From JAOTYV01 sp041557595 (GTDB taxonomy: Bacteria; Pseudomonadota; Alphaproteobacteria; UBA8366), in assembly GCA_041557595.1 (NCBI GenBank), contig JBFFGE010000124.1, positions 1 through 14,051 of the forward strand: a stretch of DNA of 14,051 bases, in the 5' to 3' direction. The notes below the pieces were generated by a model. It ran no database searches, was not told the origin of the DNA, and worked only from the letters and a program-made list of their open reading frames with translations. Positions 6,275 through 13,616 of the stretch are shown piece by piece; position 1 is the stretch's first letter, and every line of letters begins with the position of its first letter. A program made the translations under genes and the position numbers.

Positions 6275-6658
6275 TTAACCATGCGGCCGCGTCCGCCGAA
6301 GTCGCCGCAGAATCCGCTGATTACGTCGGGTTGAAAAATCATTCCGGAGACTCTCATGTTTATACCATCTTCCCCGGCTTTCGGTCGCCCGAAGGTCGTT
6401 GCGCAAGGCCCGGCGTGACCGAAACGGGTCGCCCACCCGCAGGTCTTCTTCCAGGGCTTCGCGCCGGATTTCCAATTGTTGCGACTTACGATCGATCTTA
6501 ACCGCCTCGCGGCGGATCGCCTGCCCCTCGCGCTCCACGCGCTCCGACCGTTCGTCGAGCGTGTCCTCCGCCGCCTCCGATTCAGCGGAGGCCGACGATA
6601 GCGGCAATAGCCATGACGCCATGAAAAGCGACACAATCAGGATCCGGAACCATCCCAT
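6275..6658 (-). CDS. Small exported coiled-coil protein of unknown function
   Basis: I do not recognise this 127-residue protein. It starts with a clear signal peptide (MGWFRILIVSLFMASW then LLPLSSASA, likely cleaved after residue 25). Residues about 28-75 are a charged heptad-like helix rich in E, R and D (for example 'ERSERVEREGQAIRREAV'), and the C-terminal 45 residues are strongly basic with several aromatic and RND triplets, ending RRLRRTRPHG. It should be periplasmic. Two ATGs are possible: the one at 6664 leaves one base after GGAG (6666-6669), while the one at 6658 has the normal seven-base spacing, so 6658 is preferred. It is transcribed in the same direction as the LuxR-type gene but is separated from it by a 206-bp AT-rich gap with its own promoter signals, so they are probably separate units. 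Confidence 0.68.
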   Translation of the reverse strand: MGWFRILIVSLFMASWLLPLSSASAESEAAEDTLDERSERVEREGQAIRREAVKIDRKSQQLEIRREALEEDLRVGDPFRSRRALRNDLRATESRGRWYKHESLRNDFSTRRNQRILRRLRRTRPHG

Positions 6659-6718
6659 GGACATTCTCCAAATGCGTCGGATTGCCCTGCTTTTAAGTTG
6701 AGGCGATCGCCGGGCGGA

Positions 6719-8014
6719 TCAAGCGGCCGTGGCTAAATATTCCGCGACCGCCTTCGACGCGGCGAGCAAAGCCCGATCCCGATGCCGCTGGCCGATCAAC
6801 TGGATGCCGAGTGGCAGGTCCTGCGGCCCGCGACCGGCCGGCAATGTCACCGCCGGCACGTACAGCGTCGTCCAGAGTCCGTTGAAGACTGCATCCCCGG
6901 TTTTCGCGATGCCCGGCGGCGCCTCGCCCGGCGCACTGGGCGTCAACAGCACATCGAAGCCTTCCATCGCGGCGTCCACGGCGCGGCGATAGGCGATGAT
7001 GCGCCGCTCGGCGGCCCGGTAGTCTTCATAGGTGCAGGCGATGCCGTCGGCGACGCGGCCATCCAACAGCGCACGGCTCAATCGATCCGCGTGACACATC
7101 CGCTCATGCATCATGACGCGCGCGAATTCGAAGCCGGAAACCTTGATGATCAGATCGCCGAGCGCCGCCTCGCCGTCCGGCAGCGCGAAATCGGAAACGG
7201 CAGCGCCGGCCGCCGACAGGCCGGCTGCCGTGGTCTCGATTAGCGCATGGGTCGCCGCATCCGCCTTGTCCCATTTGACCGTCCGGCAAATGCCGATCTT
7301 GAGGCCGGCGACCGACACCGCCTCGAGCGGCTCCACCGGCAGCGCCATGACAACGCTTCGGAACAGGGCCAGGTCGTCGACGTCCCGGCTGATCAGCCCC
7401 AGCGTGTCGAAGGACGGCACGTTGTCGCGCACGCCGGTGACATTGAAATCCGCATAACTCGGTTTGTATCCGACCGTGCCGCAATAGGCGGCGGGCCGGA
7501 TCGTCGATCCGGTGGTCTGGGTGCCGAACGCGACCGGCACCATGTGTGCGCCGACCGCCGCGGCAGACCCGCTCGACGATCCTCCCGGCGTATGCTCGGG
7601 ATTATGCGGGTTCCGGGTCTTTCCCGGATGGCGATGGGCGAATTCCGTCGAGACGGTCTTGCCGAGTACCACGCCCCCGGCTGCCCGGCAGGCGGCGACG
7701 CAGGACGCGTCCCAGGCGACGCGATTGCCTTCGTAGATCGGCGAGCCGTAGCCCGTCGGCATATCCACCGTATCGATGATGTCCTTGAGGGCGAACGGCA
7801 CGCCGTGAATAGGTCCCCGACGCGGCCCATTGTCGAGCGCCCTTGCCTGCGCCAATGCCAGATCGGGGTCGAGATAGGCCCACGCCTCGACGTCGCCGTC
7901 GATCTGACCGATCCGATCCAGGCATGCGGAGACCAGCGCTTCGGACGTGATTTCACCGGTTTCGATTTTTGTCGCCGCCTCATGCGCCGAAAGGTCAAAC
8001 AGCGCCTTCGTCAT
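6719..8014 (-). CDS. Amidase signature (AS) family hydrolase
   Basis: With the start at 8014 the protein has 431 residues, shorter than many amidases (450-500) but complete. The Ser-cisSer-Lys triad is visible with canonical spacing: K77 in 'VPFALKDIID', S146 in 'PGGSSSGSAAAV', and the nucleophile S170 in 'QTTGSTIRPA'. Such enzymes hydrolyse carboxamides to acid and ammonia or amine in the cytoplasm; family relatives include aryl and aliphatic amidases, allophanate hydrolase and GatA. GatA is unlikely because no GatB or GatC is nearby. The ATG at 8014 is chosen over the more distant in-frame start at 8170 because GAGGAGGG lies eight bases upstream and the extension is a low-complexity basic stretch that overlaps the end of the preceding gene. 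It lies 49 bp downstream of the Old Yellow Enzyme-type gene on the same strand, so the two are likely co-transcribed. The substrate cannot be read from the sequence. Confidence 0.92.
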   Translation of the reverse strand: MTKALFDLSAHEAATKIETGEITSEALVSACLDRIGQIDGDVEAWAYLDPDLALAQARALDNGPRRGPIHGVPFALKDIIDTVDMPTGYGSPIYEGNRVAWDASCVAACRAAGGVVLGKTVSTEFAHRHPGKTRNPHNPEHTPGGSSSGSAAAVGAHMVPVAFGTQTTGSTIRPAAYCGTVGYKPSYADFNVTGVRDNVPSFDTLGLISRDVDDLALFRSVVMALPVEPLEAVSVAGLKIGICRTVKWDKADAATHALIETTAAGLSAAGAAVSDFALPDGEAALGDLIIKVSGFEFARVMMHERMCHADRLSRALLDGRVADGIACTYEDYRAAERRIIAYRRAVDAAMEGFDVLLTPSAPGEAPPGIAKTGDAVFNGLWTTLYVPAVTLPAGRGPQDLPLGIQLIGQRHRDRALLAASKAVAEYLATAA

Positions 8015-8021
8015 CGCATTT

Positions 8022-8029
8022 CCCTCCTC
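8022..8029 (-). promoter_or_regulatory. Ribosome-binding site fixing the amidase start
   Basis: On the minus strand GAGGAGGG is followed by seven bases and the ATG at 8012-8014. This is the strongest Shine-Dalgarno in the window and rules out the upstream in-frame start codons. Confidence 0.8.
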
Positions 8030-8063
8030 TATAGATTCCTCGGCCCCTCCTGCGCGGGACCGG

Positions 8064-9176
8064 TTATTCCGCCGCCTTGTCTTGGCTAAAAACCTCCGGC
8101 CAGGCCGACGGCCGGCTTCGTTCGTACTGCACCGGATAGGCGGCTTCCGCACCGAGCGCCTCCGCGGCATGCCAGGCCCAGCGCGGATCGTAGAGCATGC
8201 CCCGCGCCAGTGCGATCATGTCGGCCTCGCCATCGGCCACGAGCGATTCGGCATGGTGCGGATCGAGGATCATGCCCACCGCCATGGTGTCGATATGGGC
8301 ATTGCGCCGGATCGACGATGCAAAGGGCACCTGATACCCCGGGCCCAGGGTGATCTTCTGATCGTTCGAAACCCCGCCGCTCGATGCACAGATGTAGTCG
8401 CACCCATGCTCGCGCAACTGATTGGCCAGTTCGATCGAATCGCCGATCTCCCAGCCGCCCGCGACCCAATCGGACGCGGAGATCCGCACGCCCAGCGGCT
8501 TCTCCTCCGGCCAGGCCGCGCGCACCGCATCGAATATCTCGAGCGGGAAGCGCATGCGATTCTCGATGCTGCCGCCATACTCATCATCGCGCCGGTTGCT
8601 GATCGGCGACAGGAATTCATGCAGCAGATAGCCATGCGCCATGTGCAGCTCGATCAGGTCGAAGCCGAGCCGCTCCGCCCGGATCGCCGCCGCGACAAAC
8701 GAATTTGCCATCACCATCAATTCGTCCGGCGTCAGCGCGTGGGGCGCGGCCCGCCGCGCGCTGGTCGGGATCGGCGACGGGGCCACGGTCTGCCACGCTC
8801 CCTCTTCGTCGGACAGCGGATGTCGCCCGTCGGCCGGCGTGTGCGACGATGCCTTGCGGCCCGCATGTCCCAATTGGATGCCCATCTTCGCGTCGCCATG
8901 CCGCCGGCAGAATTCCAGGACGTGCGCCAGCGCCGCCTCGTTTTCATACGTATAAAGGCCGAGGCAGTTCGGCGTGATGCGGCCGCGCGGCTCCACCGCG
9001 GTCGCCTCCACGATCACCAGGGCGCTGCCGGAAATTGCCAGCTGGCCGAGATGCATGAGATGCCAATCCGTGGCATTGCCGTCGCGCGCGCTGTATTGGC
9101 ACATCGGCGACACGACGATACGGTTGGGGAGCGACAGACCGCGCAGGTCGATTGGCGAGAAAAGGGCGCTGCTCAT
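8064..9176 (-). CDS. NADH:flavin oxidoreductase, Old Yellow Enzyme family (YqjM/XenA-like)
   Basis: This 370-residue TIM-barrel flavoenzyme has the markers of the YqjM/XenA branch: C26 and Y28 in 'SPMCQYSA' (Cys tuning the FMN), 'TDWHLMHLGQLA' (36-47), 'EATAVEPRGRIT', Q101 in 'IQLGHAGRKAS', and the substrate-binding pair H178/H181 with Y183 in 'LIELHMAHGYLLHEFLSP', followed by 'DDEYGGSIENRMRFPLEI'. The C-terminal phosphate-binding part includes 'ADMIALARGMLYDPRWAWHAA'. These enzymes bind FMN and reduce activated C=C bonds or nitro compounds with NAD(P)H. The ATG at 9176 begins exactly at the family N-terminus (MSSALFSPIDLRGL), while the in-frame extension to 9350 overlaps the divergent oxidoreductase gene and is not protein-like. 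Its ribosome-binding site (AAGAAG) is weak. The amidase follows 49 bp downstream, and the divergent DadA-like gene starts 90 bp away. Confidence 0.93.
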   Translation of the reverse strand: MSSALFSPIDLRGLSLPNRIVVSPMCQYSARDGNATDWHLMHLGQLAISGSALVIVEATAVEPRGRITPNCLGLYTYENEAALAHVLEFCRRHGDAKMGIQLGHAGRKASSHTPADGRHPLSDEEGAWQTVAPSPIPTSARRAAPHALTPDELMVMANSFVAAAIRAERLGFDLIELHMAHGYLLHEFLSPISNRRDDEYGGSIENRMRFPLEIFDAVRAAWPEEKPLGVRISASDWVAGGWEIGDSIELANQLREHGCDYICASSGGVSNDQKITLGPGYQVPFASSIRRNAHIDTMAVGMILDPHHAESLVADGEADMIALARGMLYDPRWAWHAAEALGAEAAYPVQYERSRPSAWPEVFSQDKAAE

Positions 9177-9266
9177 GATGGTCTTCTTGTTGGGAATGAT
9201 ACCGCCGCACGGTACAGGCACGGCCCTGGTCAAGGCAACCGGCGGTGCACCGACGGCCGCGCGATC
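9177..9266. promoter_or_regulatory. Divergent promoter interval between OYE-type and DadA-like genes
   Basis: Only 90 bp separate two divergent starts, so the two promoters probably share control sequences. I cannot assign -35/-10 boxes or an operator with confidence, and neither gene has a strong Shine-Dalgarno here. No regulator gene adjoins the pair. Confidence 0.4.
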
Positions 9267-10511
9267 ATGACCGACGCCCGCGACATTACCGTAATCGGCG
9301 CCGGCATCGCCGGCATGTGCTGTGCGCTGCAACTGCTGCGCGACGGCCACCGGGTGACCGTGCTCGACCGCGACGGCCCCGGCGAAGGCTGCTCCTTCGG
9401 CAATGCCGGGTTGATCAGCCCCAGCACCTCGGCCCCGCTGGCCAGCCGGGATGTGATCAGGAAGGCCGCCGCCTGGATGTTCGACCCGGAGAGCCCGCTG
9501 CGGGTGCGCTGGGGCTATCTGCCGCGCGCCCTGCCCTGGTTCTGGCGCTTCGCCAGGGCCGCGGACCCGGCGGTCTACGACAACGGCGTCCGCGCCTTAT
9601 GCGCGCTGCATGCGGAGGCCTTCACCCTCTATGACTCGATGATCGATACCTCGACGATCATCAAGCGCCTGGGCCAGCTCCAGGTGTTCGAAAGCGACGC
9701 CAGCTTCGAGGTCGCCCGGGGCATCAACAAGGTGCGGCGCGAATCCGGCGCCACCGTCGAGGAACTGGACATGGCAACCCTGCGCCAGATGGTGCCGGAA
9801 CTGAGCCCGATCGTGCGCCACGCGCTGTTCTTTCCCGACAACGGCCATACGGTGAACCCGAACCGGCTGGTCAACACGATCGCCGACCGGTTCGTCGCCG
9901 AAGGCGGCAAGATCCGTCAGGGCGAGCTCCGGGATTTCAAGACCACGAAAGGCGCGGTCAGCGCGCTGATCACCGATGCGGGCACGGAGCCGCTCGGCGC
10001 GGACGGGATCGCCGTCATCAGCGCCGGCGCGTATTCCCGGCCCCTCGCCGCGCGGCTAGGCGATATGATTCCGCTGGAAGCGGAGCGCGGCTACCACCTG
10101 GAATTGCCGGACCCCGGCGTGATGCCGCGCATCAGCCTTTCGGCCGGCGACCGCAAGTTCACCATGACGCCGATGGAAAACGGCTTCCGGTTGGCCGGCA
10201 CCGCCGAATTCGCCGGCCGCGACGCGCCGCCCGATTACCGGCGCTCCCGCCTGCTGTTCCGCCACGCCAGGGAATACTTCCCCGGCCTGCAGGATACGGA
10301 CGCCCGCGAATGGATGGGCCGCCGCCCGTCGACGCCGGACTCGCTGCCCGTGATCGACCGGGCCAGCCGCTATGGCAACGTCTTCTACGCCTTCGGCCAC
10401 GGCCACACCGGCCTGTCCGGCTCGCCGATGACCGGCAAGCTGATCACCGACATGGTCGCCGGGCGGGAGCCGTCCATCGATGCGACGCCGTTCCGGTTGG
10501 GACGGTTTTAG
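9267..10511 (+). CDS. DadA-like FAD-dependent amino-acid oxidoreductase (DAO family)
   Basis: This 414-residue protein opens with an FAD-binding Rossmann motif: ITVIGAGIAGMCCALQLL (GxGxxG at 11-16) and an acidic residue at the end of the second strand (TVLDRD, about 34). It continues with 'GCSFGNAGLISPS' (41-53), a DadA hallmark, and 'NGHTVNPNRLVNTIADRFV' mid-protein. The C-terminal 'MGRRPSTPDSLPVID' and 'FYAFGHGHTGLSGSPMTGK' segments are typical of D-amino-acid dehydrogenase and related DAO-fold enzymes. Length matches DadA (about 410-430). It would oxidatively deaminate an amino acid or other amine to an imine/keto acid with FAD; whether electrons go to O2 or the respiratory chain cannot be told. 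The ATG at 9267 is chosen because the Rossmann motif starts six residues in; the same frame is open far to the left only because it runs antisense to the OYE and amidase genes. It converges with the CoA-transferase gene. Confidence 0.88.
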   Translation: MTDARDITVIGAGIAGMCCALQLLRDGHRVTVLDRDGPGEGCSFGNAGLISPSTSAPLASRDVIRKAAAWMFDPESPLRVRWGYLPRALPWFWRFARAADPAVYDNGVRALCALHAEAFTLYDSMIDTSTIIKRLGQLQVFESDASFEVARGINKVRRESGATVEELDMATLRQMVPELSPIVRHALFFPDNGHTVNPNRLVNTIADRFVAEGGKIRQGELRDFKTTKGAVSALITDAGTEPLGADGIAVISAGAYSRPLAARLGDMIPLEAERGYHLELPDPGVMPRISLSAGDRKFTMTPMENGFRLAGTAEFAGRDAPPDYRRSRLLFRHAREYFPGLQDTDAREWMGRRPSTPDSLPVIDRASRYGNVFYAFGHGHTGLSGSPMTGKLITDMVAGREPSIDATPFRLGRF

Positions 10512-10558
10512 GCCCGTATTCCGCAGTGTTATCGCGTCTGGCGCTCATCCCAAAAATT

Positions 10559-10602
10559 GTCATCCCGGACGGGGCGTGGCTGCGCCGCTTGTCCGGGGTG
10601 AC
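10559..10602. repeat. Palindromic intergenic repeat (GTCATYCCGGAC family), copy 1
   Basis: GTCATCCCGGAC (10559-10570) is mirrored by GTCCGGGGTGAC (10591-10602), matching at 11 of 12 positions around a 20-bp GC-rich loop. It lies between the convergent DadA-like and CoA-transferase genes and may act as a bidirectional terminator or REP-like element. The first 18 bases are nearly the same as the head of the repeat at 11952. Confidence 0.7.
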
Positions 10603-10652
10603 GGTGGAAGATGTGGGACGGGCGTTGCCAGCTAAATGTGCTTGCGTCCAGC

Positions 10653-11864
10653 CTACTCTGCCGCCTTCGGCCCGACGATCACGCCCTTCGCTTCCAGCGC
10701 ATCCAGTTCGTCCGCGCCGATACCCGCCTCGCTCAGCACGTCGCGGGTGTGTTGGCCGACCGTCGGCGGCTGATGGCGCATGCCGAGGTCGTGATCGCCG
10801 ATCTCCACCGGCAGCCGGGGCAGCCGCGTCTTGACGCCGTTCGACATGATCGTCTCCAGCATCCGTCCATTGGCGTTGAGCTGCGGGTCGTCGAACAAAT
10901 CCTTCGTCTGCGCCACGGGCGCGAAGGGCACCTCGATCTTCTCGCAGATCTCGGTCAACTCGGCCTTGGTGTGCTTGCCGAAGATTTCCCGCACCAGGGG
11001 TTTCACCCGGTCGCGCGCCTTCACCCGGTCCTCGTTGGTCTTCAGCGTCGGATCGTCGAGCAGGTCCTGCCGCCCGAAATGCTCGCAGAAGCGGCGCCAG
11101 TGGTTGTCGCTGGTGAGGCCGATGAAGATCTGGTCCTTGTCCGACGTCTCGAACACCTCATAGATCGCCCAGGCGCCCCAGCGCGCGGGCATCGGCGGCA
11201 CCTCCTGGCCGGTGATGACCTCGCCCGCCATGTGCTGCATCATCAGAAAGGCGGTGGATTCGAACAGCGCGCTTTTCACGAACTGGCCCTTGCCGGTGCG
11301 TTCGCGGTCGCGCAAGGCCGCCATGATGCCGAGCGCGCCGAAGGTGCCGCCGAGTATATCGATGATCGATGCGCCGGCGCGCAGCGGCCGGCCCGGCGGG
11401 CCCGTCATATAGGCCAGCCCGGCCATGAACTGCACCACCTCATCAAGCGCCGGGCGGTTCTCGTACGGGCCGCTGAGGAAGCCCTTGAGCGAGCAATAGA
11501 TCAGGCCCGGATTGAGTTTCGACATGGCCTCATAGCCGCAGCCGAGCCGGTCCATGGTGCCCGGCGCGTAATTCTCCGACAACGCATCGGCGCTCGCGAT
11601 CAGCTTGTGCGCGACCGCCAGCCCTTCCGGCGTCTTCAGGTCGATCGCGACGCTCCGCTTGTTACGGTTGAAGCTGGAAAAGAACCCGGCGGCGAAACCG
11701 TGCAGCCGCCGCGTCTTGTCGCCGTCCGGCGCGGGCTCGATCTTGATGACATCCGCCCCCAGATCGCCCAGCACCAGCCCGCAGGTCGGTCCCATGATGG
11801 TCTGGCAAAACTCGACCACCCGCACCCCGGCAAGCGGCAGGGCCGCGTCATTCTTCGTTGTCAT
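10653..11864 (-). CDS. CoA-transferase family III (CaiB/BaiF/formyl-CoA transferase-like)
   Basis: This 403-residue protein starts with the family N-terminus 'LAGVRVVEFCQTIMGPTCGLVLGDLGADVIKIE' (seen in pieces at 11-43) and continues with 'SFNRNKRSVAIDLKTPEG' and 'LSENYAPGTMDRLG'. The catalytic aspartate is D169 in 'GASIIDILGG', the same residue number as in formyl-CoA transferase and CaiB; 'RPALDEVVQFMAG' (137-149) precedes it. The C-terminal part has the expected 'VPFAPVAQTKDLFDDPQLNANGRM' segment. Members interlock as dimers in the cytoplasm and transfer CoA between carboxylic acids through an aspartyl-CoA thioester. The ATG at 11864 has GGGAG five bases upstream. It is downstream of the class III aminotransferase gene on the same strand, but the 214-bp gap holds a large hairpin repeat, so co-transcription may be reduced. 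It probably activates an acid formed by the neighbouring enzymes; the specific acid is unknown. Confidence 0.92.
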   Translation of the reverse strand: MTTKNDAALPLAGVRVVEFCQTIMGPTCGLVLGDLGADVIKIEPAPDGDKTRRLHGFAAGFFSSFNRNKRSVAIDLKTPEGLAVAHKLIASADALSENYAPGTMDRLGCGYEAMSKLNPGLIYCSLKGFLSGPYENRPALDEVVQFMAGLAYMTGPPGRPLRAGASIIDILGGTFGALGIMAALRDRERTGKGQFVKSALFESTAFLMMQHMAGEVITGQEVPPMPARWGAWAIYEVFETSDKDQIFIGLTSDNHWRRFCEHFGRQDLLDDPTLKTNEDRVKARDRVKPLVREIFGKHTKAELTEICEKIEVPFAPVAQTKDLFDDPQLNANGRMLETIMSNGVKTRLPRLPVEIGDHDLGMRHQPPTVGQHTRDVLSEAGIGADELDALEAKGVIVGPKAAE

Positions 11865-11951
11865 GTGTACTCCCGTTCAATTCTTGGCCGCCACTTGTGC
11901 CGCGGCGGCGTTCGAGCGGCTGCAATGCGAACCCATTCGACCAAACACTGC

Positions 11952-12032
11952 GTCATTCCGGACGGCGCGGCGCGCCGAGCCGGAATCCAGTCACTTTCGA
12001 CTGATTTGGATTCCCGCGTTCGCGGGAATGAC
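11952..12032. repeat. Composite palindromic intergenic repeat with three hairpins, copy 2
   Basis: The 81-bp element is bounded by GTCATTCC and GGAATGAC. Inside are three perfect hairpins: ATTCCGG/CCGGAAT (11955-11986, with an inner GGCGCG/CGCGCC), CAGTC/GACTG (11988-12003), and a nine-base stem ATTCCCGCG/CGCGGGAAT with a two-base loop (12010-12029). The head resembles the repeat at 10559; the tail resembles the widespread 'ATTCCCGCG..CGCGGGAATGAC' intergenic repeat of proteobacteria. It lies in the 214-bp gap between the aminotransferase and CoA-transferase genes. Confidence 0.78.
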
Positions 12033-12078
12033 GTCTTTGACGCAGCGCGGCGGAATTACCCTTGTCTCCACCACGCGT

Positions 12079-13452
12079 TCAGATCGTTCCTTCGTCCTTC
12101 AGCATGCGGACCGCGCCGCGCACCGCTTCGGCGCTTTGGGCGATGTCGTCGTCGCTGTGCATGACCGAAACCTTGCCGGCGAGCTTGCCGTTGATATCGA
12201 TGCCGTTGACCATCAGGCCGAGGCGGAACCACGTGGTCAGCGCCTTGTCGCCGTTGAAATGCTCACGCTCCATTCCGAACAGGTCGAAATTCAGCGGATC
12301 GATGTCCAGGCCGGGCGCATTCGTAAAGAAATGGATCTCCGAGAACTGTCCATAGGCGGCCCAGGGCACGCCCTCATCCGCGAACACCCGGTTGACCTGC
12401 TCGCGCAGCTTGCGCGCCTGGCGGATCGCCTTGTCGGTCGCGTCGGTGCTCTCGACGATCTCCAGCGTCGCCACGCCGGCGGCGGAGGACAGCGGGTTGG
12501 CATTGAAGGTGCCTTGATGGCCGATCTTCTCGATGCCCTGTTTCGCCGTCTCCTCGAAGTCGAGCAGGTCGAGCAGATCCTTGCGCCCGCACACCGCGCC
12601 GCCCGGCAGTCCGCCCGCGAGGATCTTGGCGAGGCTCGCGAGATCCGGCATCAGCCCGAAATGCGCCTGCGCGCCACCCTTGTGCGCCCGGAACCCGGCC
12701 ACCACCTCGTCGAAGATCAGCAGGATGCCCTGCTCTTCGGTGATCTTTCGCAACTCGGTGACGAAATCCGCCGCCATGGGGACCTGGCCGAAGCCCGATC
12801 CGGTCGGCTCCAGGATGACGGCGGCGATGTCGTCATCGCTTGTCAGAATGCGCCGGGTCTCCTCGATATCGTCCGGCGGCGCCAGCACCACGTTCTTCGC
12901 GATCCCGTCCAGCACGCCGACCGACGGGCTGCCGTCGAAATGATCGCCGACACCGAACGCGACGTGATCGTTCCACCCATGGAAATGGCCGAGGAACCGC
13001 ACCAGCTTCTTCCGCCCTGTCGCGGCGCGGGCGATGCGGAACGCCATCATGTTCGCCTCGGTCCCCGAGCCGGTGAACCGCACCTTCTCGGCGCAGGGGA
13101 TCAGCGTCTTCACCAGATCGCCCCAGCGCACCTCCAACTCGTGGCCGGAGCCATAATGGGTGCCCTTGTTCAGTTGTCCATGCACCGCCTCGGTCACCGC
13201 CGGATGGTTATGGCCGAGCAACAGCGCGCCATGGCCGCCGAAGAAATCGATGTATTCGTTCCCGTCCACATCCCATTTATGCGACCCCTGGGCGCGCTCC
13301 ACATAGAGGCAATAGGGATCGAGCTTGCGCGAGTCGTGGGTCAGCCCGCTCGGGAAAACGTCGCCTGCGGATTCCGCGAGTTTGGCCGAACCGGGGGTCT
13401 TCTCGCGATAGGCCGCGACGATGCGGGAATTGGTGGGACCGCTGTCAGGCAT
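12079..13452 (-). CDS. Class III aminotransferase, glutamate-1-semialdehyde 2,1-aminomutase-like
   Basis: This 457-residue PLP enzyme resembles the GSA-aminomutase branch of class III aminotransferases. Visible are the substrate-loop start 'FPSGLTHDSRK', 'WDVDGNEYIDFFGGHGALLLGHNHPAV' (60-85), the PLP-phosphate loop GSGTEANM (128-135), H158 in 'FHGW' stacking on the cofactor, E215-P216, D248 in 'IFDEVVAGFR' for the pyridine nitrogen, and the Schiff-base lysine K276 in 'LAKILAGGLPGGAVCGR'. True HemL makes 5-aminolevulinate; this copy is about 25 residues longer and sits with a CoA-transferase and a monooxygenase, so a catabolic aminotransferase or another aminomutase is more likely. The ATG at 13452 is preceded by AAGGAG with an eight-base spacer. 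It lies 164 bp downstream of the luciferase-like gene on the same strand. The heme role is not excluded by sequence alone. Confidence 0.9.
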   Translation of the reverse strand: MPDSGPTNSRIVAAYREKTPGSAKLAESAGDVFPSGLTHDSRKLDPYCLYVERAQGSHKWDVDGNEYIDFFGGHGALLLGHNHPAVTEAVHGQLNKGTHYGSGHELEVRWGDLVKTLIPCAEKVRFTGSGTEANMMAFRIARAATGRKKLVRFLGHFHGWNDHVAFGVGDHFDGSPSVGVLDGIAKNVVLAPPDDIEETRRILTSDDDIAAVILEPTGSGFGQVPMAADFVTELRKITEEQGILLIFDEVVAGFRAHKGGAQAHFGLMPDLASLAKILAGGLPGGAVCGRKDLLDLLDFEETAKQGIEKIGHQGTFNANPLSSAAGVATLEIVESTDATDKAIRQARKLREQVNRVFADEGVPWAAYGQFSEIHFFTNAPGLDIDPLNFDLFGMEREHFNGDKALTTWFRLGLMVNGIDINGKLAGKVSVMHSDDDIAQSAEAVRGAVRMLKDEGTI

Positions 13453-13616
13453 GGTGGGAACTCCTTGGCTAGGGGGCCGGGGAAAGTCACGCTCGCGACC
13501 GTCAACGCGCCGACCGTTTCATCCCATGAACTTCGTCGTTACGGTACAGTCCCCGGCGAACCCAAGCAACCGGGGAAGCGCCGGAGTATCGGCCGGAATT
13601 TCATCGCGGTCCCGCC

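Noticed and set aside
6262..6636. Alternative minus-strand frame of 124 codons over the exported coiled-coil gene
   Set aside because: It lacks a signal peptide and is arginine-rich shadow; the frame ending at 6275 has a clean signal peptide and a correctly spaced ribosome-binding site.
7947..10511. Very long plus-strand open frame of 854 codons spanning antisense to amidase and OYE genes
   Set aside because: Only the part from 9267 is protein-like (DadA family). The first 440 codons are antisense to two clear enzyme genes and are open because of GC-rich codon structure.
10611..12164. 517-codon plus-strand frame
   Set aside because: It is antisense to the CoA-transferase, has a low-complexity R/A/H-rich translation and shows no domain motifs.
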